From Buddleja alternifolia (Eukaryota > Streptophyta > Magnoliopsida > Lamiales > Scrophulariaceae): a stretch of DNA of 64,000 nucleotides. The stretch is taken from positions 16,976,708 through 17,040,707 of the forward strand of contig CM033391.1 in assembly GCA_019426215.1 (NCBI GenBank), written 5' to 3'. Below, one piece after another: positions 33,259-45,000 of this stretch; position 1 is the first letter of the stretch; each line of letters begins with the position of its first letter. Made by a program: the position numbers and the translations under genes. Under the pieces are notes generated by a model that saw nothing but the letters and a program-made list of their open reading frames with translations, ran no database searches and was not told the origin of the DNA.

Positions 33259-34838
33259 TGTTGGTCCCAAGTGGCATACGAAAGGGTCTAGAAGTGGGGG
33301 GGGGGGGATTGAATAGACCTTGAAGTCTTTTTCGACTTCAAAAAGATTCGCATTAAAAAGTTTTGGACGCTTGAAATGTAGACGCTCAACTAAGCGTTTA
33401 CTTTAAATATAGATGCTTCGGCTGAGCGTCTAATGAAGACTATTTTATAAAGTTAACTTAGATTTTAGAATTTGAATACTACAACCAAATAGGTTTAAGC
33501 GTTCACTTCTTTAATTAGTGTTAGCACAACGGAATGATTTTGAAGTCTTCTTTTTTGAAAGCTTTAGCGTCACAGAAAGTGTTTTAGTTGCTTAGCGTTC
33601 ACTTGAGTTTTACTTAACAGATTTATACAAAGATATAATAATATGAGGAATGACTGGAAAGTAAAGAGCACGATATTTGTGAGGTTCGTTGGGTGGTGTA
33701 ATCCTAACTATGTCATTCTTCTCCTTGAACACTTGGAGGCAATCCACTAAAATGGTTCTCAAAGAATCACATAGAAACTTCTACAAATTAGGGAGAGAAG
33801 GATGTTGATGACTTGAGCTCCTTGATCACACAGATTTCTACTCCAAATCACTTCAATCACCTTGCTTCTTTCACCCAAAAATAATGCAAGTATCCAATTT
33901 CGACTTCACACATTCACACAGATCGCGAGGCTTGGATTGGGTTTTTCTAAACGGTCTACTTGATTTTGATGAAATTCAAACAACTTGGGAATATCTCAAT
34001 AGTAATGTGGGTTTCTTCAAAAAGAATGTTTGAGATATTGGTTGACTGTCTCAGGAATTGAAGAAAAGCAAGGAGAATGTTTGCTTGAATATTCTGGCTT
34101 TTTTGAGATTTTAAGGAATGAGACTTCAATGCAACAACAATTTGGCTTGGAAATAATCGTTGATTTTGGCTTGTTGTTGAAGTCCTATTTATAGGCATTC
34201 TTGGAAAAAGTGTCCGTTTGACACATGCACAGGCGCGTGTCTCTCACTTCCGCGAGTGAACTACTTTTGCCCTTTTTCCTGAAAATCTGCTGCATAAAAG
34301 TTGGTGCTGCAGTCTGTGAAAAGTTGACAGTCCGATAGGGTGGCTTCTCTGTACGTCTGAAAGTGCTTATCACATTTAATGCTCTTATCAGCATTTAATG
34401 CATTTGAATTAAATACCCGTTGGTATTTAATGCTCTGAGAATAATTGCATTAAACTCCTTTTGGACTTGGAAATAAATTCAGGTAGAATCCATCATTGAT
34501 AGACGCTTATCCATCCTTGAATTGCTTTTGCCCAATGAGGTACCGCTTGATATAGCTGGATATTTAGACGCTTGGAAACTTTATCTTCATTCAGACTTCA
34601 GGAGCTTGAGTCTTCAAACTTAACTACTGATAAGCTCACTCAGAATTCATCACACGCTCTGCCTAAGGCTACTTAGCCTAACAATCTAGAACAAAACGAA
34701 GTGAAGCCTTTAACATCTATTACAAATTTAACGCTTCAAAGCTACATGATTTCTACTAAAATCAAACTTACAAATTTTGGGATCTAACATAAATTCCTAA
34801 TTGTCATCATCAAAACATCTAACATGAAATTCCTAACA
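33259..34838 (-). repeat. SireA-2 3' LTR, 1580 bp
   Basis: Complete SireA LTR on the minus strand, from TGTTAGGAATTTCATG at 34838 to the GGGACCAACA end at 33259. Contains a long G run near 33295 (C run on the sense strand) and a TATA box at 34186-34193 (complement). The adjoining PPT (34839-34853) reads AAAAAGGGAAAAA on the sense strand, with two of the five Gs changed to A. Confidence 0.9.
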
Positions 34839-35067
34839 ATTTTTCCCTTTTTAATGATGGCAATACTTACTCTTTTATAGTTCAAGAGTCAGACAGCCAA
34901 AAATAAAGTTAGCTTTGGTTAGATAAGGTTAGTTGATGTTACGTATGCTTCAACGAGTTGTTTCAGCTGAAAAATGCATTTTCTATATGTCAATGATTAC
35001 AAGCATTTTTACAACTAAACAAAAATTTATAAGAGACAAGAATATAGATAATGCAAATAAAAAAGCT

Positions 35068-38000
35068 TTAACGACTTGGTCTAACTTTGTATCGCTTGGA
35101 CATTTCAGCTCGGATAACTTCAGTTAGATTATCTTCCAAGGTCATCATTGCTTCATGATCTTTGTCAATTATGAGCTTATTCTCTTCCTTTTGTCTCTTC
35201 TTGAAAGCAGCAAAGTGCTTGTCCCAATCAGTTGGGTCAATACCAATATACCTTAGGCAAATTCTGAAAGTTCGGTTGAAGTCAGACATCTGCCTTTCTT
35301 CAGCTAAAATCCTTGGATCTGTCAATCCTGGAATCGATGCTCTTTGAAGAGGAATGTCAAACTATTCAAGCCGTGCCCGAGAAGGTATTGGTAGATTTGG
35401 ATATAGAGCTAGTGGAGATATCCAAGATGGGAGTTCATAAGCAGGTATCCAAGATGGGAGTCTTGATTTAGAGAGAGTAGATAAATGCTGACGCTTCGGC
35501 GGCGGAGGAGGATCTAGAGCTCTTGAACCAGACGCTCTTCTCTTTTCTCCTTTTCTCTTCTCTTCCCCCTTATTACCATCACCCGCCTTCAGAAAATGTT
35601 CTGTGAGTAGACTAACCTGAGAGGCAATCTGAGACAATGAAGTTGTAATATCATTAAAATGCTTGTCGAACTGTTCGTTCATTGCGAGAAGCTTAGCGTT
35701 GGTGGCATCATTCATCTCTTGAAATTCTCTACGACACTCATCAACAGCCGCTTGAGCAGAACCTTTCATATGACCTATTTGAGCGTTCATGATTTGAGAT
35801 TCAATCTTTTCCAGATCTGTCTTAATCCAGTGAAGGGATTCTTCATTTTGAGTAGCTTGATTGCTCATCTCATCTAAGACAAATTTCAGCAAAGGTCCAA
35901 ACACTTGACCCACATCCGATGGAGCTGCTTGAGAAGCCAGTCGCTTGAATCTAGATGTATGCTTGAGTGAGTCAAGGGAAGCTTGATATGCAGGATCAAA
36001 AATTGTACCTCGTACATCAATTTGAAGATCCTCAGCAGGCAGCAACAGAATCAACGAGTTCAGGAGCGTCAGGAATAGCTTTTGGTGGAGACGCTTGAAC
36101 TGGTTTTTCAGCAAATGTTGGAATATTTTCAACTTTGGAGGGTGCAGACGCTTCAACTAACTTAGCAAACACTTCCTCAATTACTGACTCCTCTTGACGA
36201 AAGTGATCGAATTGGAAGTTCCAATTTGCTATCTCTGTATATGAATTTGAAGCAGCTTCCAGAAGTTCAGTTAGGCGTGAGCGAGAGATGCAAGTCCCTT
36301 GAATGAAGGTGCGGAGTGGACTATCTCTGGCTCAGACGTATATTGGACCCATGATGTCCAATACGTGGTTTAGGAAGATCCTTGACTGTGGCTTCGGAAT
36401 GAGAAATAATGTATCTGGGCAGTAATGCAAGGAAAATCCGATAATCCGATCTGTAGAAAGACGTTGTGACTTGTGAGCTTCTGGTACATACTTGCAGTAA
36501 TAGTCTTCCAAAAATGGATACACTGCCCAAGCTATGCCTTGATTGCGTTCAAGTAAGGAGAGAACATAGGCATAGTGATTGCTTACTTCCTATCTGATAG
36601 AAGGTAGAAGTGGATAACCTTGGAAGTTTCGAATCCTCGAGCCATTTGGCTTCCGTAGATTTTCAGTGAAGATCTTGTCAAAATGAGGAATCAGAGCCAT
36701 GATCTTCATCATCAATCTAAGTTTTCATCGCAGTGACTTGGTGAGAAGTTCAAACAGGATGGAGATGAACTGCCACTGGTGGACGCTTGAGCGTTGAATT
36801 GGAGGGGAGTAATGGACAGTCTGTGCAATGCTTGACGCAGACACTGCTCAATTTGTTGACTGACTTTAGGCAGCTTGGCAACAGGTCCAACTCGCTCTTG
36901 ACGCTTTAGAAGACAATACTTGGCAAACTGACGCTTCTTATCATGCATGCCTATGCTAAATAAATGGGGAGCTTGAACCAATTCTGTGAATGTATATCTA
37001 TGGCCCACATACGCTTCAACCCAGTTGACTTCTGCCATACAGTAGTCTGTTCCAGCATTGACCATAACTCGAATGGCTTCATGATGGATATTTTTGATAG
37101 ACTCAAAGCGATATCTATCAGTTTGATAGTTAGCATTCCAGACACTATCAAAATATGCATCAGCTTTAGTCTGGATCAAATCCGTTAGAGATTCGAGACG
37201 CTCACCGGCACAAACTCCTTTATTCTTCCACAGTCGAAGAGGATTGACAAAATTCTTGTTCTCATCACTGTTTGCTATAAGAGGAAAATGCGTGTAGCCT
37301 TCTCTGTTTAAGACTTCCTCTGAAGAGTTGAGAAACTCTAGGCGAAAAGGATCATACACTCTGATATTGTAGTCTCTCAGAGCAAAACCAGTAGACTTAC
37401 TGTGCCCATAATCTAGGTAGTAGGCGAGATCCATATCACACCTAGGATTTCTGCCTCCTTGTCTGTCTTGTTGAAGAATAAGAGAAGATGGTATCTGACC
37501 AGGAGATTTACCAAGTTGAAGGGCCAGATAGTACTTTCTCTCAATTTCTGTCAGCTTGGTGTTGAACACTATATCCCTGATCTGATTGTCGATGTCAATT
37601 AGTGTGGCTACCTCATTCTCAGCATTAATGTATCTTTCTTCATTATATCCAGCTGGAATGAAGTCTTTTTCGAGCGCTGGGGGCAAAAAATTGATTGTGT
37701 GATCAATCGTCTTCATTGGGTCCAGCTTGAAGAAATGCCTTGGCTTTGACGGTTGAACCTTTTGGGGAGCAGGTTCTTCTAGTTCAAGTGTAGCAGCTTC
37801 TACGGCAACGTCTTTGGCAATAGCCACGACTTCTGTTATCTCAACATTGAGGTAGACGTCTGTTGATGCTTCAGCAGTAGCTGGAACTAAAGCTGTAACA
37901 CATGAACTATCCTCTATAAGAGAAGGATCTTCTACAGACGTAGGAATAGAAATACTGTGGGAAGAAATAAACTTACCCTGAGAACTTGTCTTAACAGCAA

Positions 38001-39110
38001 CGGGAGCGCTTGGCTCAACAACAACTTGAGCGCTTGGCTCAACAGTCTCAGGCTTCTCAGGAACAGGAGCAACTTGACGATTGCTTGTCCTGATACGCTT
38101 AAAGATCTTCTTTACATGTACTCCTTCAATGAGCTTGAGTGTTTGAGCGGGAGGAGCGGTAGATGGTTCCTCAAAGTCTATTTGTTTAATAATCCCTTCC
38201 AGCTTCCTACGCCTGATGAGAGGAATCTTGTCCTCTGCATCCTCATCAGTGTCCTCATCATCCTTTTGAGGAGAAGGAATGACTTGAGCCTTGGTCTTTC
38301 TGGGAGCCCTCTTCTTTGTCGCAGCCGGACGCTTCACGGCTTCTTCTAGAACTGAATGCTCAGCTTCTTCATCTGACGCTTCGTGTACCTCCAGACACTC
38401 AGATAGTGGTCTAGTAGCACCACCAACTTTGGGAGGATTAAACAGATTGTTTAGAATTCTTTTTCCCAGCATCTTGGTCTTGTTCAGCGGTTGACCAGAT
38501 GAGTAGACACAGTCTGATTTATACAATAGGTCGCTCAAAATAAGCCCATAAGGTTTATTTGGGGCGCTTAAACAGTCTCTAAACCTTCCAAATACATACT
38601 CACTCCAGTTTATCTTAAGATTGAGGAGTATCGCTGTCATCATCTGAAATTGCACTGGGTTCACCTTATCAAAGGTACCCACTCTGCATTCTATAATCTT
38701 GCTACAAAAGTCAGCCAACAGTCGGTATTTGGATACCAGATCTTTCTTTTCAAAGTGCTGTTTGTAGGGTACACCTTCATAAGCTCTCATGGTTGTCCAT
38801 GCTTCTTTGATTTGATTCAAAGTGACGCAATCTAATGCCTCACCCTCATTTGGGAGATTGAAGTTCTTGGCAATGGAAGCAGCAGACAAAACAAATTCCT
38901 TTGGTGGCTCCTTCTTGGATAGAGGAATGAGACAAGAGATAGACTTCTTGTCTGCAAAGAGTTTAGCAGTTTTCCAGAAGAGGTCAACTTCCATTGGAAA
39001 CAGATAGGAATACTTAGTCACGAATGTTTTGAGCCCAGCCTTGGTTACCATGTCCATCATATCAGTTAGATTGATCTGAGGTTGTTCTTAAAGAAATTTC
39101 CAATCGACAA
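35068..39110 (-). pseudogene. SireA-2 third ORF, best-preserved copy but start deleted
   Basis: Homologue of the SireA-1 ORF3 without insertions. A 782-codon frame runs from 39060 down to 36712 and covers the N-terminal domain, the Pro/Glu/Ala linker (about 38330-37740), and the central domain (HFFKLDPMKTIDH near 37730; YYLDYGHSKSTGFAL near 37390; QFAKYCLLKR near 36930). A one-base deletion near 36715 ends it. The C-terminal part continues in other frames (36530-36330, 36156-35362, 35325-35068) with a helical segment (DITTSLSQIASQVSLLTEHF) and the end KRYKVRPSR. The natural ATG and first roughly 20 codons are lost at the LTR junction, and a stop lies near 39085. Function unknown; no membrane segment is evident. 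Confidence 0.8.
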
Positions 39111-40448
39111 CAAGTGGCATACGAGGGTCTAGAAGGGGGGGGGGATTGAATAGACCCTGAAGTCTTTTTCGACTTCAAAAAGATTCGTATTAAAAAATTT
39201 TGGACGCTTGAAATGTAGACGCTCAACTAAGCATTTACTTTAAATATAGACGTTTCGTCTGAGTGTCTAATGAAGACTATTTTATAAAGTTAACTTAGAT
39301 TTTAGAATTTGAATACTACAACCATATAGATTTCGTAATGAGGAATGACTGTAAAGTAAAGAGCACGATATTTGTAAGGTTCGTTGGGTGGTGTAATCCC
39401 AACTACGTCCTTCTTCTCTTTGAACACTTGGAGGCAATCCACTAAGATGGTTCTCAAAGAATCACACAGAAACTTCTACAAATTAGGGAGAGATGGATGT
39501 TGATGACTTGAGCTCCTTGATCACACAGATCGCAAGGCTTGGATGGGGTTTTTCTAAACGGTTTGTTTGATTTTGATGAAGTTCAAACAACTTGGGAATA
39601 TCTGAATAGTAATGTGGGTTTCTTCAAAAAGAATGTTTGAGATATTGGTTGACTGTCTCAGGAATTGAAAAAAAGCAAGGAAAATGTTTGCTTGAATATT
39701 CTGGCTTTTTTGAGATTTTAAGGAATGAGACTTCAATGCAACAGCAATTTGGCTTGGAATTAATCGTTGTGTTTGGTTTGTTGTTGAAGTCTTATTTATA
39801 GGCATTCTTGGAAAAAGTGTCCGTTTGACACATGCACAGGCGCGTGTCTCTCACTTCCGCGAGTGAACTACTTTTATCCTTTTTCCTGAAAATCTGCTGC
39901 ACAAAAGTTAGTGCAGCAGTCTGTGAAAAGTTGACAGTCCAATAGGGTGGCTTCTCTGTACGTCTGAAAGTGCTTATCACATTTAATGCTCTTATCAGCA
40001 TTTAATGCATTTGAATTAAATACCCGTTGGTATTTAATGCTCTGAGAATAATTGCATTAAACTCCTTCTGGACTTGGAAATAAATTCAGGTGGAATCCAT
40101 CATTGATAGACGCTTATCCATCCTTTAATTGCTTCTGCCTAATAAGGTAACGCTTGATATAGCTGGATATTTAGACGCTTGGAAACTTTATCTTCATTCA
40201 GACTTCAGGCGCTTGAGTCTTCAAACTTAACTACTGATAAGCTCATTCAGAATTCATCAGACGCTCAGCCTAAGACTACTTAGCCTAACAATCTCGAACA
40301 AAACGAAATGAAGCCTTTAAAGCCTATTACAAATCTAACGCTTCAAAGCTTATACATGATTTCTACTAAAATCAAACTTACATATTTTGGGGTCTAACAT
40401 AAATTCCTAATTGTCATCATCAAAACATCTAACATGAAATTCCTAACA
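39111..40448 (-). repeat. SireA-2 5' LTR, 1338 bp, internally deleted
   Basis: Same ends as the 3' LTR except that the last 9 bases (GGACCAACA on the sense strand) are missing at the ORF3 junction. Two internal deletions account for most of the length difference: about 150 bases near 39328, and about 90 bases near 39528 between copies of CACACAGAT. Confidence 0.85.
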
Positions 40449-41505
40449 AAAGAGATATGGGATAAGTTGCCTTTAGTGTGTAAAGGTTCAACACAGATAA
40501 AGGAGGACAAGCTCTCCATAGCCATGCAAAGATTTGAGCATTTTAAGATGCATACCAATGAGACGCTAGAACAATTGGATGCAAGGTTTACTTTGCTCAT
40601 TACGGAGTTAGCGTCATTAGACAAGGAATTGACCCACAAGGAAATGGTCAATAAGATTTTCAGAAGTCTTCAAAGCAAGTATCTGGTGAAGACTGTTGCT
40701 ATGAGAGAATCACAGACATTGGAGACTCTTACTCCAGAACATGTGTTTTCAGAATTAAAGGCATTTGAGTTCGAATTGGGCGAAGTCAGTGATACATCGA
40801 CTTCAGAGACTGAATCAGAAGCTTTAATCGCTACCATCAAAAGTAAGGGTAAAGCGACCAGTGAGGTGAAATCAACGGTATCTAATGAAGAAAACGAGAT
40901 GGCTTTATTAGTCAAGAAATTCAAGAAATTTCTAAGATATGAAAAGAGAAACCCCATTGGACAAACTTCATTTCAAACCCCTCCCCCTGCACCAGCACTT
41001 CCATATCAAGCGCTAGTGTATTCGGCACCTCAACCAATAGCACTAGTTCCTTACCAAGCGCCTACAACTCCCACTTAGAATCTCTCAGCGCCAGTTGTTT
41101 CAAAGCGATTAACCATTGAACAGAAAATGAAAACTAATTTGTGTTATAATTGCAGGAAACCAGGGCACTACCAGGTAAATTGCCCTTATCTAAATGTGTC
41201 TAAGCCCACAAGGCAAGACTATGCAGATAGAAACCAATTCAGGAGCAACCTTTGCCAAACAAGGTTTGCTAGAGGAATCTGAACCATTCTTCGCACTTGA
41301 AGAGGATTTGGAATCATCAGATGAAAGCAGTGATGATGAGCTAACGAGCGACTCAGCATTGATTTGTCTCATGGCAAGAGATGATGAAGAGTCTGACGAT
41401 TTGCTACCAGAGGTAACCACTGAATTATCTCATCCTCTTTCTTATGATGAATTTCTTAACAAAGTCTATAAATACTATAAAGATTGTTAAGATGCCGCCA
41501 AAATA

Positions 41506-44122
41506 TATCAAGACACATGACTGGTTCCAAGGATCTATTGATCAAATATCAAGCAGCCAGTGGTCCTCAAGTTGTTTTCGGTGATAACTCCAAAGGTAAA
41601 ACCAAAGGTATAGGTATCATGCATAGAGGGAACATCATGATTAGTGATGTATAATATGTTGATGGTCTTAAGCATAACTTTTTAAGCATTAGTCAATTTT
41701 GTGATAAAGGCTTTGAAATAAAATTCTCAAGCGACTTCTGCTATGTTAACGACGCACAGACTAAGTCTACTAAATTAAGAGGAAAAAGAACAAACAATGT
41801 GTATTTAGTGGATTGGGATTCTACAATTGATAACAACCCCACATGCTTTGTTGCTAAAATTCAAAATGAATTGGGTTGGTTATGGCATAGAAAAATGAAT
41901 CACCTCAACTTTAAGGCACCCTCTCAATTAATATCGCTAAATCTAGTAGAGGGATTACCTAAGGGTTCCTTTCAGAAAAATAGCTTATGTGATGCATGTC
42001 AAATGTGTAAACAAGTTAAATCATCTTTTAAGAAGAAACCATGTCTATCTACTTCTAGAGTTTTTGAACTATTGCATCTAGATTTGTTTGGTCCTATTCA
42101 AATCATGAGTGTTAGTGGTAAAAAGTACTCGCTAGTAATACTTGATGAATTCTCTCGCTATACATGGGTAGAATTCCTAGCAACCAAAGATGAAACTAAT
42201 GTCAAGCTCACATCGCTAATTCGTCAAATGCAAACTTATAAAGATCTCAAAGTGACAAGAGTTAGAAGCGATAGAGGAACTGAATTTACTAACCAATTTG
42301 TTGAGAAATTTTGTATAGATTTTGGAATACTTCATGAGTATTCTGCCCTTAGAACACCTCAACAGAATGGAGTTGCCGAGCGATGGAACAAAACGCTTAA
42401 AAAAGCTACTACGACGATGCTTGCAGAGTCTAAGCAGTCTCAAAGGTTTTGGGCCAAAACTATCAATACCGCTTGCTACACTTAGAACCGGTGTATGATC
42501 AACAAGCAACATGAGAAGACTCCATATGAGTTATAGAAGGGACGTAAGCCTAACGTTTCATATTTTCATGTATTTGGTTCAAAATATTTCATTCATAACA
42601 ATGGATCCCAAAGTCTAAAAACGTTTGATCCTAAAGCGGATGAGGGAATCTTTCTAGGCTATGCCAAAAACGGAAAGAGTTTTCGTATCCTAAATAAGAT
42701 CAAATCGAAGGTTGAAGAATCCATTCATGTTGTGTTTGATGATACTAACCAAGAATAGAGTAAGGTTAATCCTGATGATGTAGGAATTGAAGATCTTGCC
42801 TAACAAGTGTCACAAATCCATCTTGGTGATGATAGTGATGATGATGAGGATGGTGAGATCTTTGTGCCTATTCCTAAGATTGCTCGTAAGGTTACTAATG
42901 ATGATAGTATCAGAATCGCTGATGATCATGAAGAGCAAATTGGAACTGTGAATGATGCAGCGACTGCGCCAGAGAAAAATGAGGATCAAGAGATTGATAA
43001 TCAAGAGTCTCTCAACCCGTTCTAACCAGACCGTAAATGTCTTAGAGACCATCCACCAGAGCTAGTCATTAGAGATATTGAAGCACCTGTGAGAACTAGG
43101 TCCGCTACAATCAATGAGGCCATGTTCGCAAGTTTCTTATCTCAAATGGAACCAAAGAAAGTGGATGAAGCGCTCAGTGATTCAAGTTGGGTAGAAGCAA
43201 TGCAAGAAGTGCTTAATCAATTTGAGAGAAGCAAGGTTTGGACGCTAGTACCAAGACCAACTCACCAAGGAGTTGTTGGAACTAGATGGGTTTTTAGGAA
43301 CAAGATGGATGGAGATGGCATTGTTATAAGAAACAAAGCCAGATTAGTCGCTCAGGGTTATTGCCAAGAAGAGGGTATTGATTTTGATGAGACGTATGCC
43401 CCAGTAGCCCGTCTTGAAGCGATTCGTATATTCCTAGCATTTGCCGCATTCAATAAGTTCACAGTGTATCAAATGGGTGTGAAGAGTGCTTTCCTGAATG
43501 GTAAACTCCAAGAAGAGGTATATGTAGAGCAACCACTAGGATTCATTAGCAACGATGGGAAAAGCATGGTCTACAAATTGAATAAGGCACTCTATGGTCT
43601 TAAACAAGCACCAAGGGCATGGTATGACACTCTCTCTATCTTGCTTATAGGTAAAGGCTTTTCAAAAGGCAGCATTGATACAACGTTATTTAAAATTACC
43701 CATAATGAAGATATTATCTTAGTCCAAATTTATGTTGATGATATTATATTTGGTTCTACTAACAAGCGATTGTGTGAGATATTTTCGAAAATGATGCAAG
43801 ATCAATTTGAAATGAGCATGATGGGTGAACTAAGTTTCTTCTTAGGATTACAAGTTAAACAACTCCCTATTGGCATATTTATAAACCAATCCATTGTGAT
43901 AACCAAAGTGCTTTAGCTATGACCCAAAATTCTGTCCCTCATTCTAGAACTAAACACATTGATATTCGCTACCATTTCTTGCATGACCATGTTCAAAAGA
44001 AAGATATCTCCGTCCACTTTATTGGAACTGACAAACAATTGGCAGATTTCTTCACCAAAATGCTCAACGAACAATGTTTTCTCACTTTGAGAAGTGAATT
44101 ACGTATGATAGATTTAAACTAA
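41506..44122 (+). pseudogene. pol: SireB pol, deleted and with multiple stops
   Basis: Starts inside the protease just after its active site (RHMTGSKDLL; the DSG is missing). Integrase: HHCC zinc site (WHRKMNHL, CDACQMC) near 41885-42010, DDE residues in LHLDLFGP, VRSDRGTEF and TPQQNGVAERWN. RT from about 43150, with [13 protein letters not shown] and YVDDIIFG. RNase H remnant [12 protein letters not shown] to MIDLN, stop 44120-44122. Breaks: TAA near 41651, TAG at 42484-42486, TAG near 42535, TAG near 42758, and stops near 42801 and 43023. A deletion fuses RT (GIFINQ) to RNase H near 43890. The first RT catalytic position reads [11 protein letters not shown] instead of [11 protein letters not shown], so this RT would be inactive. 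Confidence 0.9.
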
Positions 44123-45000
44123 AGCATCATATTTTATAGGCATATAATTTAGGGTGAATCCACCTTATGTTTATGTCTAAAGCATTTTTTTTAAAAACTA
44201 AAATGAATCATCAATTTTAGGGGGAACTTTAAAGTTGTACTTGTCTCAATCTATGAGCGACTGTGATCAAAAATGATTTTAAAAATTTTATGCATTGAAC
44301 ACTTGCGTTTATCTATCATGCATGACAAAATCAATCTCTAATAAAATTAAATGAAAATATATTTTATCCAAGCGATTGATTTGTATCAAAATCTTCAGCC
44401 TTAAAAGATTGACCTAAAATCAAAAAGACTTCAGCGTTTAAGAATATTCCCACTTAAACACTAACTTTTTCTAAAAATCATGCATAGTTTTTATCGCTAA
44501 AAGGTAGCATGTGGATAAGTCCAAAAGATTAGATTTGACAACTGCCCACACGTGCTTATCAAATCAAACTGACGGTTAAATGATTCTTATCTAAAAACTA
44601 GGCGGTTCAGTAACTGCACATGTCTGAGTACGTGTTAGTGTACTATCAGGCGCATGTAATTCACGCTGAAAATTTCAAAATTATTCAAACGTTTTGAAAA
44701 AGTAACTGCGGATTTCAAACTTTTATAATTCACAGATGTTACCCTATTTTACCGCACTTTTTGACATCCGTTTTTATGATTAAACAACTCAGATTTAATT
44801 TTTTTATTTCCAAAATTAACTTCTGTACACGTGTCATTCATCTAATAGTCGAGGAGTTATTTTTTGTCTCCTATTTCAACCCCTCACAACCTTTACAGTA
44901 AAACTTTATCACTTCCAAAATACTCCTGCTATAAAAGTTTTTCTCTCCAAGGCAAAAAGAATCTCTTTTCTCTCCTCAACCGAAGCTTTTTCATTCATCA
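44123..45000 (+). promoter_or_regulatory. SireB pol-ORF3 spacer with candidate ORF3 promoter
   Basis: Non-coding. PPT-like boxes at 44148-44157 and 44216-44225; ACGTG boxes at about 44547-44554, 44629-44636 and 44827-44834; TATAAAAG at 44930-44937, 63 bases before the ORF3 ATG at 45001. The AGTGTAC(T/C)ATCAGG stretch near 44638 matches SireA-1 near 5327. The order of boxes is the same as in the SireA-1 spacer. Confidence 0.45.

Larger units (their letters stand above)
33259..40448 (-). mobile_element. SireA-2: LTR-ORF3-LTR deletion derivative, TSD AAAGA
   Basis: Flanked by AAAGA (33254-33258 and 40449-40453). Minus-strand order: 5' LTR (40448-39111), ORF3 (39110 down to 35068), eroded PPT, 3' LTR (34838-33259). 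The PBS, gag, pol, spacer and ORF3 start codon are all missing. The junction at 39110/39111 joins LTR sequence ...GCCACTTG to ORF3 sequence ...TTGTCGATTGG. Comparison with SireA-1 shows a shared CTTG at both break points. Without a PBS this form could not prime its own reverse transcription, so the deletion most likely followed insertion. Confidence 0.9.
32934..41500 (+). pseudogene. gag: SireB gag, split by SireA-2
   Basis: Pieces 32934-33258 and 40454-41500. The ATG at 32934 opens MAFNKMPKLVKSNYDSWELK, the usual copia gag start with its conserved Trp. Gag core motif KEIWDKLPLVCKGS (40442 on), Ala/Pro-rich linker (QAPTTPT near 41060), and intact zinc knuckle CYNCRKPGHYQVNC (near 41141-41182). 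Breaks: a one-base frameshift near 33205, TAG at 41076-41078 (a Gln codon in relatives), a frameshift near 41255, and a deletion after KIYQ (about 41505) that removes the gag C-terminal extension. The 5-bp duplication AAAGA around SireA-2 lies inside the core. Confidence 0.85.
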
